A stretch of DNA of 64,000 bases, taken from positions 147,870 through 211,869 of the forward strand of contig NZ_FRFC01000005.1 in assembly GCF_900143675.1 (NCBI RefSeq), written 5' to 3'. Positions 54,064 to 61,934 of the stretch are shown piece by piece. A model generated the notes under the pieces. That model searched no databases, was not told the origin of the DNA, and saw nothing but the letters and a program-made list of their open reading frames with translations. The position numbers and the translations under genes were made by a program. Within the stretch, counting starts at the first letter, position 1; every line of letters begins with the position of its first letter. Source of the stretch: Candidatus Nitrosotalea sinensis (GTDB lineage: Archaea > Thermoproteota > Nitrososphaeria > Nitrososphaerales > Nitrosopumilaceae).

Positions 54064-54612
54064 ATGGTTGTACCAAAACAGACCGAGTCTGTTTCACTTC
54101 GTCTTGACAAAAATACCTGGAACAGACTTAAAGTTGTAGCTAATAAACAGAAATTGAGTCCTAATGCTCTTGTAAGCCAGATATTGGATTCTCATCTTGA
54201 ATGGGAGCTAACTGCAGCTGCTGCAGGATGGGTTGTCATGCCTAAACCATTTCTCATAGAATTATTCAAGATTGTAGATGGTGACACAATTGAAAAAATA
54301 ATAACAAAATTATCTTCACGCATGGCAAAAGATATCTCCCTATACATGCGAGGAAAACACGATCTCAACTCTTGGATATCTTTGATACGAGCTAGATGTA
54401 TTAGATCTGCATTTAATCTGACAGAATACGAAGATGAAACAAAACATGAACTCATAATGCAACATGATATGGGCGAAAATGGGTCATTATACTTTAAGAC
54501 ATATTTTCAAAATATTTTTCATGATCTTGGAGTAAAGACAGAATTTGATTACACTGACAATACATTGGTCATAAAAATAGAAAAGGGTAAGACATCATCA
54601 TGGCATAAATGA
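54064..54612 (+). CDS. ribbon-helix-helix protein with C-terminal domain
   Basis: A 182-residue protein. Residues 7-46 form a ribbon-helix-helix DNA-binding unit: strand ESVSLRLDK, helix TWNRLKVVANKQ, turn LSPNALVSQILDSHLEW. The remaining 130 residues are an unassigned alpha/beta domain, perhaps ligand-sensing. RHH proteins bind short half-sites; CopG of this fold recognises TGCA. This makes it the best candidate for the TGCA-box regulator of the island (inference). It lies between the operons that carry the box. Confidence 0.8.
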   Translation: MVVPKQTESVSLRLDKNTWNRLKVVANKQKLSPNALVSQILDSHLEWELTAAAAGWVVMPKPFLIELFKIVDGDTIEKIITKLSSRMAKDISLYMRGKHDLNSWISLIRARCIRSAFNLTEYEDETKHELIMQHDMGENGSLYFKTYFQNIFHDLGVKTEFDYTDNTLVIKIEKGKTSSWHK

Positions 54613-54644
54613 GGCTGAAATTATCTTAAGCACAATAAATTGGA

Positions 54645-54672
54645 TGCAATAAAATTAATGCACATTACTGCA
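54645..54672 (+). promoter_or_regulatory. TGCA box before the first unknown-protein/USP operon
   Basis: Half-sites at 54645, 54659 and 54669 (spacing 14, 10) are all perfect TGCA. A TATA-like CTTTTTCTAG follows. The ATG at 54706 is 33 bp downstream, exactly as in the other units, though that frame stops early (see the gene entry). Confidence 0.8.
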
Positions 54673-54705
54673 AGCCTTTTTCTAGTTTCCTTGAGACTAC
54701 ACGAT

Positions 54706-55114
54706 ATGTTACAAAAAAACAATATGGTGAAAAATCATGCTTAGATCTTTGTTCGACCTAGGAGTTGATCAGATTATCATGATAAATGAAAACGGAAGAG
54801 CCGAAGAAATATTATCAAGAAGCACTGTAAACTTGTCTAGTCAAAAACAAGAAATTCTTCACATGAGTTTTAGGTTACACCATTCTTTGCTTCAGGATTT
54901 TGATGAGGAATATGGAAAGGTAGACTACTTAGTGGTCGAGAGAGAAAATGTCAAACTACTTTCAGTACCATTCTATTCATACAAACTACTCTCCATGATG
55001 AAAAAAGGTATAGATCACATGCGAATTATTAAAAAAATTCAACACATAGTGAATCTGAAATACGAATATCCACCTAAAAGTATTCTTTGTGAGGCCATAG
55101 TAAATGTCAAGTAA
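54706..55114 (+). CDS. small regulatory-type protein, possible frameshift at 5' end
   Basis: Paralogue of the protein at 57431-57844. The conserved, boxed start is ATG at 54706 (MLQKNNMVKN, matching MLQLERNIAT of the paralogue), but this frame ends after 12 codons. The rest is read in the +1 frame from ATG 54737 (125 residues). Without one base, both parts join into a complete protein. The fold is a small alpha/beta domain (roadblock/DUF6659-like; family uncertain). It overlaps the USP gene by 11 bp. Either the internal start is used or the gene is frameshifted, or it is a sequencing error. Confidence 0.65.
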
Positions 55115-55535
55115 AAATATTAAAAAAATACTGGTTCCCCTAGATGGTTCTAAATTTTCCATGGAGGGCTTACATGAAGCTATCCTATTTGCAAAACAAT
55201 TTGATGCAAAGATCACTGGTTTGTGTGTTATTCCACTAACACCTCCTGTTACCATGCCAGGATTACAAACACCCTTCAAATCATACATGACTGACGGAGC
55301 AGCAAAGTTCATGGCAGAAGCAACAAAGATAGCATCTCTCAATGGAGTAAACTTTCAAGGCAAACTGATCTATGGAGAAGCTTCCACAGAAATAGCAAAA
55401 TTTGCCAATGATAAAAAATTTGATCTTGTTGTCATAGGTTCGAGAGGAAGAAGCGAACTAAAAGAACTGTTTCTCGGAAGCATATCAAATGCAGTTGTTC
55501 ACAGATCCCAAGTACCCGTATTAGTGATAAAGTAG
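55104..55535 (+). CDS. universal stress protein
   Basis: A 143-residue UspA-fold protein (ILVPLDGSKFS at the start) with a complete ATP-binding loop GSRGRSELKELFLGS. It forms an operon with the small protein before it, under a TGCA box. It is about 60 percent similar by eye to the USP at 57846-58277, so the two operons are a duplication. Confidence 0.93.
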   Translation: MSSKNIKKILVPLDGSKFSMEGLHEAILFAKQFDAKITGLCVIPLTPPVTMPGLQTPFKSYMTDGAAKFMAEATKIASLNGVNFQGKLIYGEASTEIAKFANDKKFDLVVIGSRGRSELKELFLGSISNAVVHRSQVPVLVIK

Positions 55536-55604
55536 CATATCAGATGATCTGAATTTTCTAAAAATATGATAGGACTCAAATCCATAGCAACTAGGCAATA
55601 CTTT

Positions 55605-56015
55605 TCATTTAATGCGACGTTCTGACTCGTCAATTGGATAATCATTGGCACTCATGTCCCTTGTCTGCATCAAGCCATCTTCATTAAATTCCCAGTGTTC
55701 GTTACCGTGTGTTCTCATCCACCGACCAGTATCCGCATCTTTCCATTCGTATTCAAATCTAACAGATATTTTATTTCCTGAAAATGCCCACAATTCTTTC
55801 ATTAACTTGTAATTTAGCTCCTTTGACCATTTTCTTTTCAAAAATTGCTTTATTGCATCATGTCCACTGAAAAACTCTGTCCTGTTTCTCCATTTGGAAT
55901 CCACAGAATATCCCTTTACTACCACCTCAGGATCTCGCGTATTCCAGGCATCTTGAGCTGCTTTGACTTTGGCACGTGCTGTTTCTTCAGTAAAGGGAGG
56001 TTTGATTACAGTCAT
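55605..56015 (-). CDS. NTF2-like protein (DUF1348 family)
   Basis: A 136-residue SnoaL/NTF2-fold protein: RAKVKAAQDAWNTRDPEVV at the N-terminus, SKWRNRTEFFSGHD, and C-terminal EHWEFNEDGLMQTRDMS. The ATG at 56015 gives normal length; the frame from 56051 would add 12 odd residues. Function of DUF1348 is unknown; the fold offers a ligand pocket. It is convergent with the USP operon and next to the ferredoxin-reductase-like gene. Confidence 0.86.
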   Translation of the reverse strand: MTVIKPPFTEETARAKVKAAQDAWNTRDPEVVVKGYSVDSKWRNRTEFFSGHDAIKQFLKRKWSKELNYKLMKELWAFSGNKISVRFEYEWKDADTGRWMRTHGNEHWEFNEDGLMQTRDMSANDYPIDESERRIK

Positions 56016-56093
56016 TTTATTTTTTACACCAGTCTTCAATCTTAACAGCATATTGCATCATGGCTGCAAATCCCTTTTGATTTAAAAATTTGC

Positions 56094-57323
56094 TCAAGTT
56101 TTAATTGCCTCTATTTTTTGTTCATCTTTTGTCAGTATTCCAGTATCATAGAGTTTCTTGCGAGAATGGATTAGTTGTTTAATGTATTCCACATTTTCTT
56201 TTCTAGTTACCATCATGACTGCATTTACCACACCATCCTCAAGATAAAATTTGGTAAAGTTACCGTTTCCTGTAGGACTTCCTTTTGTTACTACATTGTC
56301 ATATTTGCTCAAGTCTCCATATGCCTCTATTCTTACGTCAAACATGAACGAAAAGAAATATGGTAACTCTTCGAATTGTTTGGATTTGCCAGTCATGTTC
56401 TCGCCAGCTAACTTGCCTTGTTTTACAGCCAGATCATAGTGTTCTAATCTCATCTGCTTTTCAAAGACAGGACTGTAGAATCTGGCCACATCGCTTGCCG
56501 CATAGATGTTTTGGTCTGATGTCTGCAAGTATTGATTCACCACTATGCCATTATCTACCTCAAGACCTGCATCCTTGGCTAGTTCTGTATTGGGTATTAT
56601 TCCAATGCCAATGACTATAAAGTCAGCCGGAATGATTTGACCTGACTGCAGTTTTATTCCAGAAACCTTTCCTTCCTTTCCTACTATCTCTGTCGGAGTG
56701 GTGTTTTTCATTATCTTTACTCCCTTTTTTGTAAAGTAATCATCAAGCCATCTTGCAGTATCTTGATCAAACACTCTACCCAGTATTTTTGGTCCAACTT
56801 CAATAATTGTTGAAGAGATGTTTTTCTTTGTAAAAGAAGAAGCCAATTCACACCCGATAAAACCCCCTCCTATTATCACGGCACTTTTTGATTCTTGCAT
56901 TGTCTGTAGAATTGCATCTGCATCATCGATTGTTCTGAGATAAAAAACTCCTTTCAAGTCAGACCCAGGAATAGAAAGTCGTCTTGCCCGGCCTCCAGTG
57001 GCAAGCAAAAGTTTTTTGTAACTAATCTGTGAACCATCGTCAATATCTATAACATGATTTTTTGGATCAAGGTTGGTAGCTTTGCGACCTACAAGTAATT
57101 CTATTTTTTGATCTGTATAGAAATTTGATTTTTTAACATACAGTACATCACTTTTCATTTTTCCCAGAAGATAATTCTTTGAGAGAGGTACACGATCATA
57201 TGGAAGATGATTTTCATCAGTTATCAATAATATGCTCCCATTTTGATCATTCTCACGTATTGCTTGAGATGCATGACTACCAGCCAAGCCTCCTCCAATT
57301 ATGACATAATCAAAATTTTTCAT
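56094..57323 (-). CDS. ferredoxin reductase-like FAD/NAD(P) oxidoreductase
   Basis: A 409-residue flavoprotein: FAD motif YVIIGGGLAGSHAS near the start, NAD-binding AVIIGGGFIGCELA (about 145), second FAD motif YAASDVARF (about 270). The C-terminal domain (SFMFDVRIEAYGDL) resembles BphA4/AIF-type reductases, which pass electrons from NADH to a Rieske or [2Fe-2S] ferredoxin. The Rieske protein at 58414-58734 is the obvious partner. The start is the ATG at 57323 rather than 57383, since the latter lies in the divergent promoter. Confidence 0.9.
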   Translation of the reverse strand: MKNFDYVIIGGGLAGSHASQAIRENDQNGSILLITDENHLPYDRVPLSKNYLLGKMKSDVLYVKKSNFYTDQKIELLVGRKATNLDPKNHVIDIDDGSQISYKKLLLATGGRARRLSIPGSDLKGVFYLRTIDDADAILQTMQESKSAVIIGGGFIGCELASSFTKKNISSTIIEVGPKILGRVFDQDTARWLDDYFTKKGVKIMKNTTPTEIVGKEGKVSGIKLQSGQIIPADFIVIGIGIIPNTELAKDAGLEVDNGIVVNQYLQTSDQNIYAASDVARFYSPVFEKQMRLEHYDLAVKQGKLAGENMTGKSKQFEELPYFFSFMFDVRIEAYGDLSKYDNVVTKGSPTGNGNFTKFYLEDGVVNAVMMVTRKENVEYIKQLIHSRKKLYDTGILTKDEQKIEAIKT

Positions 57324-57368
57324 CCATAATGATACGAGTTCAAATCTACATAAGCATGTGGTGGCAAC

Positions 57369-57396
57369 TGCATTAAAATTCATGCAGTACAGTGCA
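57369..57396 (+). promoter_or_regulatory. TGCA box before the second unknown-protein/USP operon
   Basis: Half-sites at 57369, 57383 and 57393 are perfect TGCA with spacing 14 and 10. A TATA-like CTTTTCTA follows; the ATG at 57431 is 34 bp downstream. The box also lies upstream of the divergent ferredoxin-reductase-like gene, which may share it. Confidence 0.85.
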
Positions 57397-57430
57397 AGCC
57401 CTTTTCTACTTGATTCAATAATTATCCAAT

Positions 57431-57844
57431 ATGTTACAATTAGAAAGAAACATTGCCACCTTAATTCGACCCATCGTAAAAGATGGAGTCAGTTGTGTTG
57501 GATTAATTAACAAAAATGGCAGACTAGATGAAATGGTATGCAAGGATGATCTTCCACTTTCCAAAGATAAGAAAGAGATGTTTTACATGTCCATTAGATT
57601 CCTAACTTCCATGCAGAGTGATTTTGATGCAGAGCTACAACCAGTGTATTATAACATAACTGAAAGAGGAGACCTAAAAATTGTTACCATTCCCATTGGA
57701 GATAGAATAGTATTTTCATTAATGGATAAAACAGAAAACCACATCCAAGTTGTAGAAAACCTCCATAACATATTCAACAACCTAGAGATGTTTTCCCATC
57801 CTTCATGGCTACCAGTAATTGCCAAATCCATAGAGTGTCAATAA
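57431..57844 (+). CDS. small regulatory-type protein, paralogue of 54706-55114
   Basis: A 137-residue protein: an N-terminal helix, then SCVGLINKNGRLDEM (strand-turn-strand), a helix with EMFYMSIRFLTSM, and a C-terminal helix. Overall pattern resembles roadblock/LC7-like or DUF6659 domains. It is followed by a USP after 1 bp. The intact version shows what the other copy should look like. Molecular role unknown. Confidence 0.72.
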   Translation: MLQLERNIATLIRPIVKDGVSCVGLINKNGRLDEMVCKDDLPLSKDKKEMFYMSIRFLTSMQSDFDAELQPVYYNITERGDLKIVTIPIGDRIVFSLMDKTENHIQVVENLHNIFNNLEMFSHPSWLPVIAKSIECQ

Positions 57845-57845
57845 C

Positions 57846-58277
57846 ATGGTCATCAAAAATATCAAAAAGATTCTAGTACCTTTGGACGGCTCAAAGAATT
57901 CGTTTAAAGGACTTGATGAGGCAATATACCTAGCTCGACACTTTAATTCTTCCATAACTGCACTATGTGTAATCCCATCATATCCACCCTTACCATTAAT
58001 GGGTAAACAAATCCCTTATGAAAAACATATCCTAGAACAAGTGAAAAAATTTATGGCAAATGCAAAAAAGACATGTGTAAACAACAAAGTAAGATTCAAT
58101 GAAAAGATAATCAAGGGGATTGCTACGTTAGACATTTCTGAATTTGCATTTGACAATAAATTTGATTTGATAGTAATAGGTTCTAGGGGAATGAACCCTG
58201 TCAAAGAGCTATTTCTAGGAAGCGTATCAAATTCGGTAGCACATAAATCCAAGATACCGGTTTTGATTGTCAAATAG
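57846..58277 (+). CDS. universal stress protein
   Basis: A 143-residue UspA-fold protein with ILVPLDGSKNS at the start and ATP-binding loop GSRGMNPVKELFLGS. It belongs to the second duplicated two-gene operon with a TGCA box. Its start follows the preceding stop by one base, so translation is coupled. Confidence 0.93.
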   Translation: MVIKNIKKILVPLDGSKNSFKGLDEAIYLARHFNSSITALCVIPSYPPLPLMGKQIPYEKHILEQVKKFMANAKKTCVNNKVRFNEKIIKGIATLDISEFAFDNKFDLIVIGSRGMNPVKELFLGSVSNSVAHKSKIPVLIVK

Positions 58278-58309
58278 CGCTAAATCGCATACTGCTATCA
58301 AGGCAGGTA

Positions 58310-58438
58310 TCACTCCCAATTATCGAGCAATTTCAAACAATAATTACAGACGGGAAATCCATTGTCATCATCGCATTCTGTCTTGCATCGTTTACAAATT
58401 TTCTTTAATTTTCCTATTTGATTGATTTTCGAATCCAT
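58310..58438 (-). CDS. tiny zinc-ribbon protein
   Basis: A 42-residue protein with CKRC (about 15-18), then CDDDNGFPVCNYC: enough ligands for one zinc ribbon. Start ATG at 58438 lies inside the 3' end of the Rieske gene in another frame (25-bp overlap), and it follows that gene, so it is probably co-translated with Rieske. Too short for automatic gene calls. Confidence 0.6.
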   Translation of the reverse strand: MDSKINQIGKLKKICKRCKTECDDDNGFPVCNYCLKLLDNWE

Positions 58439-58734
58439 ATGTCATCCTGGTCTATTTTTATTTCATATGTGGAGACTGGTGATTCTGCAGGTGGAGACTT
58501 TACTTCTCCAGTTCTTACATCAAATCTGGCACCGTGCCATGGGCACTCTACCTCATACTCACTTAATGTCCCCTCAGCAAGAGGTCCTCCTTCATGTGTA
58601 CAAACATTGTTTAGTGCATAGAATTTCCCTCCAACATTTACAATACATACGGTATCATTTTCAAATTCCACAGTCTTCATTTGGCCTAGTGGTACCTCAC
58701 TAACTTTCAAAGTTTTCTTAAAGTCCTGAGTCAT
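58414..58734 (-). CDS. Rieske [2Fe-2S] ferredoxin-type protein
   Basis: A 106-residue soluble Rieske protein with both cluster motifs: CTHEGG (Cys45, His47) and CPWHGARF (Cys64, His67). No oxygenase or membrane part, so it is an electron carrier such as a NirD/BphA3-type ferredoxin. The ferredoxin-reductase-like flavoprotein 1.3 kb away is the likely electron source. The gene is divergent from the DUF1059 gene and shares a bidirectional TGCA box. Confidence 0.93.
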   Translation of the reverse strand: MTQDFKKTLKVSEVPLGQMKTVEFENDTVCIVNVGGKFYALNNVCTHEGGPLAEGTLSEYEVECPWHGARFDVRTGEVKSPPAESPVSTYEIKIDQDDIWIRKSIK

Positions 58735-58767
58735 GGGATCATGTTGTAGTGATAACTAAAAAAGATA

Positions 58768-58805
58768 GTGCGTTACATGCATGAATTTTAATGCAGTTAA
58801 AGCAT
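58768..58805. promoter_or_regulatory. bidirectional TGCA box between Rieske and DUF1059 genes
   Basis: The core TGCA (58778) N10 TGCA (58792) is perfect. At the 10-bp positions on both sides lie degenerate third sites (58768 GTGC, 58802 GCAT). Counting from these, the Rieske ATG (58734) and the DUF1059 ATG (58839) are each 33 bp away, the same distance as in the other units. One box therefore appears to serve both genes. Confidence 0.6.
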
Positions 58806-58838
58806 GTTTGCTAAATATTAGAAAAGTCATGATTAGTC

Positions 58839-59015
58839 ATGAACAAAGTTTTCAAATGTGCTGACATGGGCTTTGAGTGTAAATGGATTGCAATCGCAAA
58901 GACCGAAAACGAACTCATGGTATTGATAAAAGATCATGCAGCTAAATGTCATGATTTAAAAAATATAACCAAAGAAATTGCAACCAAAGTCAAGTCTGTA
59001 ATCAGAGATCAATGA
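58839..59015 (+). CDS. DUF1059 family small protein
   Basis: A 58-residue protein with the family pattern KVFKCADMGFECKW (CxxxGxxC) and central DHAAKCHDL. It is a paralogue of the protein at 38330-38515. Start ATG at 58839 is 33 bp behind the degenerate right half of the TGCA box. Metal binding by the Cys/His residues is possible; function unknown. Confidence 0.75.
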   Translation: MNKVFKCADMGFECKWIAIAKTENELMVLIKDHAAKCHDLKNITKEIATKVKSVIRDQ

Positions 59016-59043
59016 ATATGATTTATGGAGACAAGTGATTACA

Positions 59044-59391
59044 ATGATCAAGATAAAACGAGTTTATGAAGAATATTCATCAGAGGATGGTTTTAGGATT
59101 TTAATCGACAGATTATGGCCAAGAGGAGTTTCAAAATCCAACGCACATGTGGACTTGTGGTTTAAGGAAATAGCACCAACAGAACAACTAAGAAAATGGT
59201 TTTCCCATGATCCAAAAAAATGGGAATCCTTCAAGAAAAAATACATCAAAGAATTAAGGGAGAATAAACCATCATTAGATAAAATCAAGAGTCTCAAAAA
59301 AGAACACAAAATTATAACATTGGTTTTCGCTGCAAAGGATGAACAGCACAACAATGCTGTTGTCTTGATGGGAATTTTACGCACGTTGTGA
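59044..59391 (+). CDS. DUF488 family protein
   Basis: A 115-residue protein of the DUF488 family: RVYEEYSSEDGFRILIDRLW, PRGVSKSNA, and the conserved LRKWFSHDPKKWESFKKKY. Function unknown. ATG 59044 preferred; GTG at 59035 is an alternative. Its stop overlaps the next start by one base, so translation is coupled. Confidence 0.85.
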   Translation: MIKIKRVYEEYSSEDGFRILIDRLWPRGVSKSNAHVDLWFKEIAPTEQLRKWFSHDPKKWESFKKKYIKELRENKPSLDKIKSLKKEHKIITLVFAAKDEQHNNAVVLMGILRTL

Positions 59392-59735
59392 TGATCATGT
59401 CAGGCAAAAATTCACAAATGCAGAGAAAAGAGAACACGCTTCCAAAATCTAACTTGTCAAGAATGATTACAGACGAGTCTAAGATCATCTCTGATGAAAT
59501 AGAATTACTAGTATCGAAAAGAAAAGAGATAGAAAAAAACTTTGAACAGTTGCACAAAAACCTTTTGATGGATAAAAAAACTAATGTAATAGATTCATCA
59601 AACTGGGAAGACTGGAAGGTATTGAGCATTGAATATGATGAAATAAAACAAATAATTAATGAAATCGATGAAAAATGTTCACTGCTAAAACAGATTCAAA
59701 CCAGCCAAAAGAAGAAACACAAGATCATAGATTGA
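59391..59735 (+). CDS. coiled-coil hypothetical protein
   Basis: A 114-residue, charged helical protein with coiled-coil propensity from about 30 to 105. Start ATG 59391 overlaps the DUF488 stop as TGATG. The Mug-like gene follows in 10 bp. No family is recognised. Confidence 0.55.
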   Translation: MIMSGKNSQMQRKENTLPKSNLSRMITDESKIISDEIELLVSKRKEIEKNFEQLHKNLLMDKKTNVIDSSNWEDWKVLSIEYDEIKQIINEIDEKCSLLKQIQTSQKKKHKIID

Positions 59736-59745
59736 GACTGGTAAT

Positions 59746-60261
59746 TTGATAAGATACAAGATATCAAAAAATATGAGAGTCCTCTTTGTTGGAATAAACC
59801 CACATCCTGGTTCTTTTAGTCGTGGCGTACCATTCTCAAATAACAAAATGTTCTGGTATCTTTTGAGCAGGTCAGGAGCGATTAAAGAAAGTGTCAATCA
59901 ATTACGAGACGACAAAGAACTAAGGCACGTATACAATACAAGATTCAACCAGGTGTACAGATTTGGCTTTTTGAATCTAGTAAACAGACCTACCCGTGTT
60001 GTGTCAGAACTACAAAGGGGAGAAGAAAATAATGGAAAAAGAAAAATCCTGAAGACAATCAGAGAGTATAGACCTGCAACAGTTTGTTTTGTTGGAAAAG
60101 TAACTTATGAAAAGTTTTCACATGCTAAGAAATTTAGATTTGGATGGCAATGCGATATTTATGCTTCAAAATCATTTGTAATGCATTTTCCGTTACGTGG
60201 AAAGGCAATTGTAAGGATAAAGGATCTCAAGTGCATTATGAAACAATTCAAGACTCACTAA
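59746..60261 (+). CDS. Mug/TDG-type uracil (mismatch) DNA glycosylase
   Basis: A 171-residue DNA-repair enzyme that removes uracil or thymine mispaired with guanine. The catalytic motif appears as FVGINPHPGS (Mug: GINPG), then the SRGVPFSNNKMFWYLLSRSG region, and VCFVGKVTYEKF. The second motif, near residue 154, reads MHFPLRG. The TTG start at 59746 gives normal length. A base-excision enzyme for deaminated DNA is logical in a stress-gene island. Confidence 0.87.
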   Translation: MIRYKISKNMRVLFVGINPHPGSFSRGVPFSNNKMFWYLLSRSGAIKESVNQLRDDKELRHVYNTRFNQVYRFGFLNLVNRPTRVVSELQRGEENNGKRKILKTIREYRPATVCFVGKVTYEKFSHAKKFRFGWQCDIYASKSFVMHFPLRGKAIVRIKDLKCIMKQFKTH

Positions 60262-60465
60262 TTGATTTAAAGCCAGTCTAGCATCTTTTTACCTAATCTT
60301 ACAAGTTCAGACCATGATTTCGCTATTTTTGAGAAATTAATGAGAGTAGTATTGTGTAAAAATCTATTGGATTAAACTTTTTTGAAGTGAGGAACTAAAC
60401 TAACTCCCGATTACAAAGAATAGATCATTGATCTACCTTAAGTGTGATAGTTACGTACGATATCG

Positions 60466-60681
60466 ATGACAAACATATCACAAAATGAAAATCACTACAA
60501 AGCTGCAAACCAAGTGATAAAAAAACTTGAATTCTTGTCACATATTGATAGATATATCAGTAATGCACACAATCGAGGAAACAAGCAAGCAGAGACGACA
60601 TTGCGTATACTCAAGGCTGTTCAGCAAAGGCACACAGATTTGATGAAAGACTTTCTTATTGCAGAGGCAAGTGCAAGTTAG
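60466..60681 (+). CDS. small helical hypothetical protein
   Basis: A 71-residue mainly helical protein (ANQVIKKLEFLSHIDRYISN). No family is recognised. It precedes another small charged protein by 1 bp. A promoter-like A/T stretch lies upstream. Confidence 0.5.
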   Translation: MTNISQNENHYKAANQVIKKLEFLSHIDRYISNAHNRGNKQAETTLRILKAVQQRHTDLMKDFLIAEASAS

Positions 60682-60682
60682 A

Positions 60683-60844
60683 ATGCTCAAGAAATTTTTG
60701 AAAGCCATGTGGAAATCAAAGCATGATGAGTCAAAAGAAAAACGTCAAACAGAACAGGAAGAAATGAAAGAAGAGACTCATGAGTTGGAGCAAGTAGTGC
60801 AAGATGAGCAAGAAGAGACTAGAGAAATGGAAGATCAAGAATGA
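60683..60844 (+). CDS. Glu-rich small protein
   Basis: A 53-residue, extremely acidic protein in its C-terminal half (EEMKEETHELEQVVQDEQEE) with a basic N-terminus. ATG 60683 is one base after the stop of the preceding gene. It may be a low-complexity helper protein; function unknown. Confidence 0.4.
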   Translation: MLKKFLKAMWKSKHDESKEKRQTEQEEMKEETHELEQVVQDEQEETREMEDQE

Positions 60845-60963
60845 TTATTCTCCCATAACATCGCAGATCTGCTTTATTGTAAGTATTGATTTTTTCATCC
60901 GAAATTGAAGTAAAAATATCAAGTGCGGCATATCTATAATACTTTGAATCTATTACATATCAT

Positions 60964-61233
60964 ATGCCAACTTTATCTGAAATCCTAGAGGTAAGAAAAG
61001 GCAAACATGGAATAGTTGAGATAACAGCAGTACAACTACCAACAAGTTTAGACGGAAAATCTGAAGAGGTAGATCTAGTTGCAAGACATGGAAAGTTAAA
61101 TCAACCGTATGAAGTAATTATAAATTCTAAAACAAAGGAAAAGAAATTTCTTCAAGAACCTGAAATTAATGGGGAACGTTGTTTTTTTGTTGATGATGAC
61201 AAAGGTGGTAACTGGCTAGCCATGTTTCTTTAA
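60964..61233 (+). CDS. hypothetical protein
   Basis: An 89-residue alpha/beta protein (ILEVRKGKHGIVEITAVQLP ... GGNWLAMFL). The C-terminus is aromatic and Gly-rich. No family recognised. Start ATG 60964 follows an A/T-rich box. Confidence 0.6.
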   Translation: MPTLSEILEVRKGKHGIVEITAVQLPTSLDGKSEEVDLVARHGKLNQPYEVIINSKTKEKKFLQEPEINGERCFFVDDDKGGNWLAMFL

Positions 61234-61262
61234 GCATTTTTGACTTAGATTAAGAATCTGCA

Positions 61263-61865
61263 TTAATTCAATGAAAATATCTGTTTGATGCCATCGATGA
61301 CAAACTGTACTGCAAAAGCTGCTATAATTATTGCAAATATTCTTGTAACAATCATGGAACCTCTTTTTCCCAAGAATCGGTAAATTGGTTCAACTGATCG
61401 TAAAATTGCATACGTAATACCTGATACTATAATTATTGACAATCCTGTCACTAGAGGACCATAGGTTTCAAATGACAGCATTACAGTTGTCAGGGCGCCA
61501 GGTCCGGCAAGTAGTGGAAAGGCAAGCGGTACAATTCCTGATTCATCTTGTAAATTCTGACTTCCAAATTTCCATTCTCCATGTGTGAGCAACTCCATTG
61601 AAACCAAGAAAAGCAGAACACCACCTGCAATCATAAAACTGTATATGGAAATACTGAGGGTTGAAAGAAGTGTGGTACCAACAAATGCAAAAATAAAAAG
61701 TAAGATTGCTACGGTGATTATTGTGAGATTTGAAATTGATTTCTTTTGTTTTGTTTCCATCTTGCCTGTAAGTGCAATAATTACAGGAACACATGCAATT
61801 GGATCAATTACCACAAATAGTGTTATGATGGCCTTTGGAAGTCCAACTAAGATATCAGGAATCAT
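61263..61865 (-). CDS. MarC family membrane protein
   Basis: A 200-residue protein with six hydrophobic helices, of the MarC/UPF0056 family: VVIDPIACVPVIIALTG near the start, LAFPLLAGPGALTTVM in the middle. Once thought an antibiotic resistance protein, its function is unclear. It is the last island gene before the tRNA. Confidence 0.88.
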   Translation of the reverse strand: MIPDILVGLPKAIITLFVVIDPIACVPVIIALTGKMETKQKKSISNLTIITVAILLFIFAFVGTTLLSTLSISIYSFMIAGGVLLFLVSMELLTHGEWKFGSQNLQDESGIVPLAFPLLAGPGALTTVMLSFETYGPLVTGLSIIIVSGITYAILRSVEPIYRFLGKRGSMIVTRIFAIIIAAFAVQFVIDGIKQIFSLN

Positions 61866-61934
61866 AATCTATTGTGTGTAGTTTTGCACCATTTATTTGA
61901 GATGTTTGGAACCCTAAAAAGGACATTATTGTAG

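Noticed and set aside
56054..56068. Pair of TGCA sites before the DUF1348 gene
   Set aside because: Spacing is 11 bp, no third site, and the distance to the start codon does not fit the pattern.
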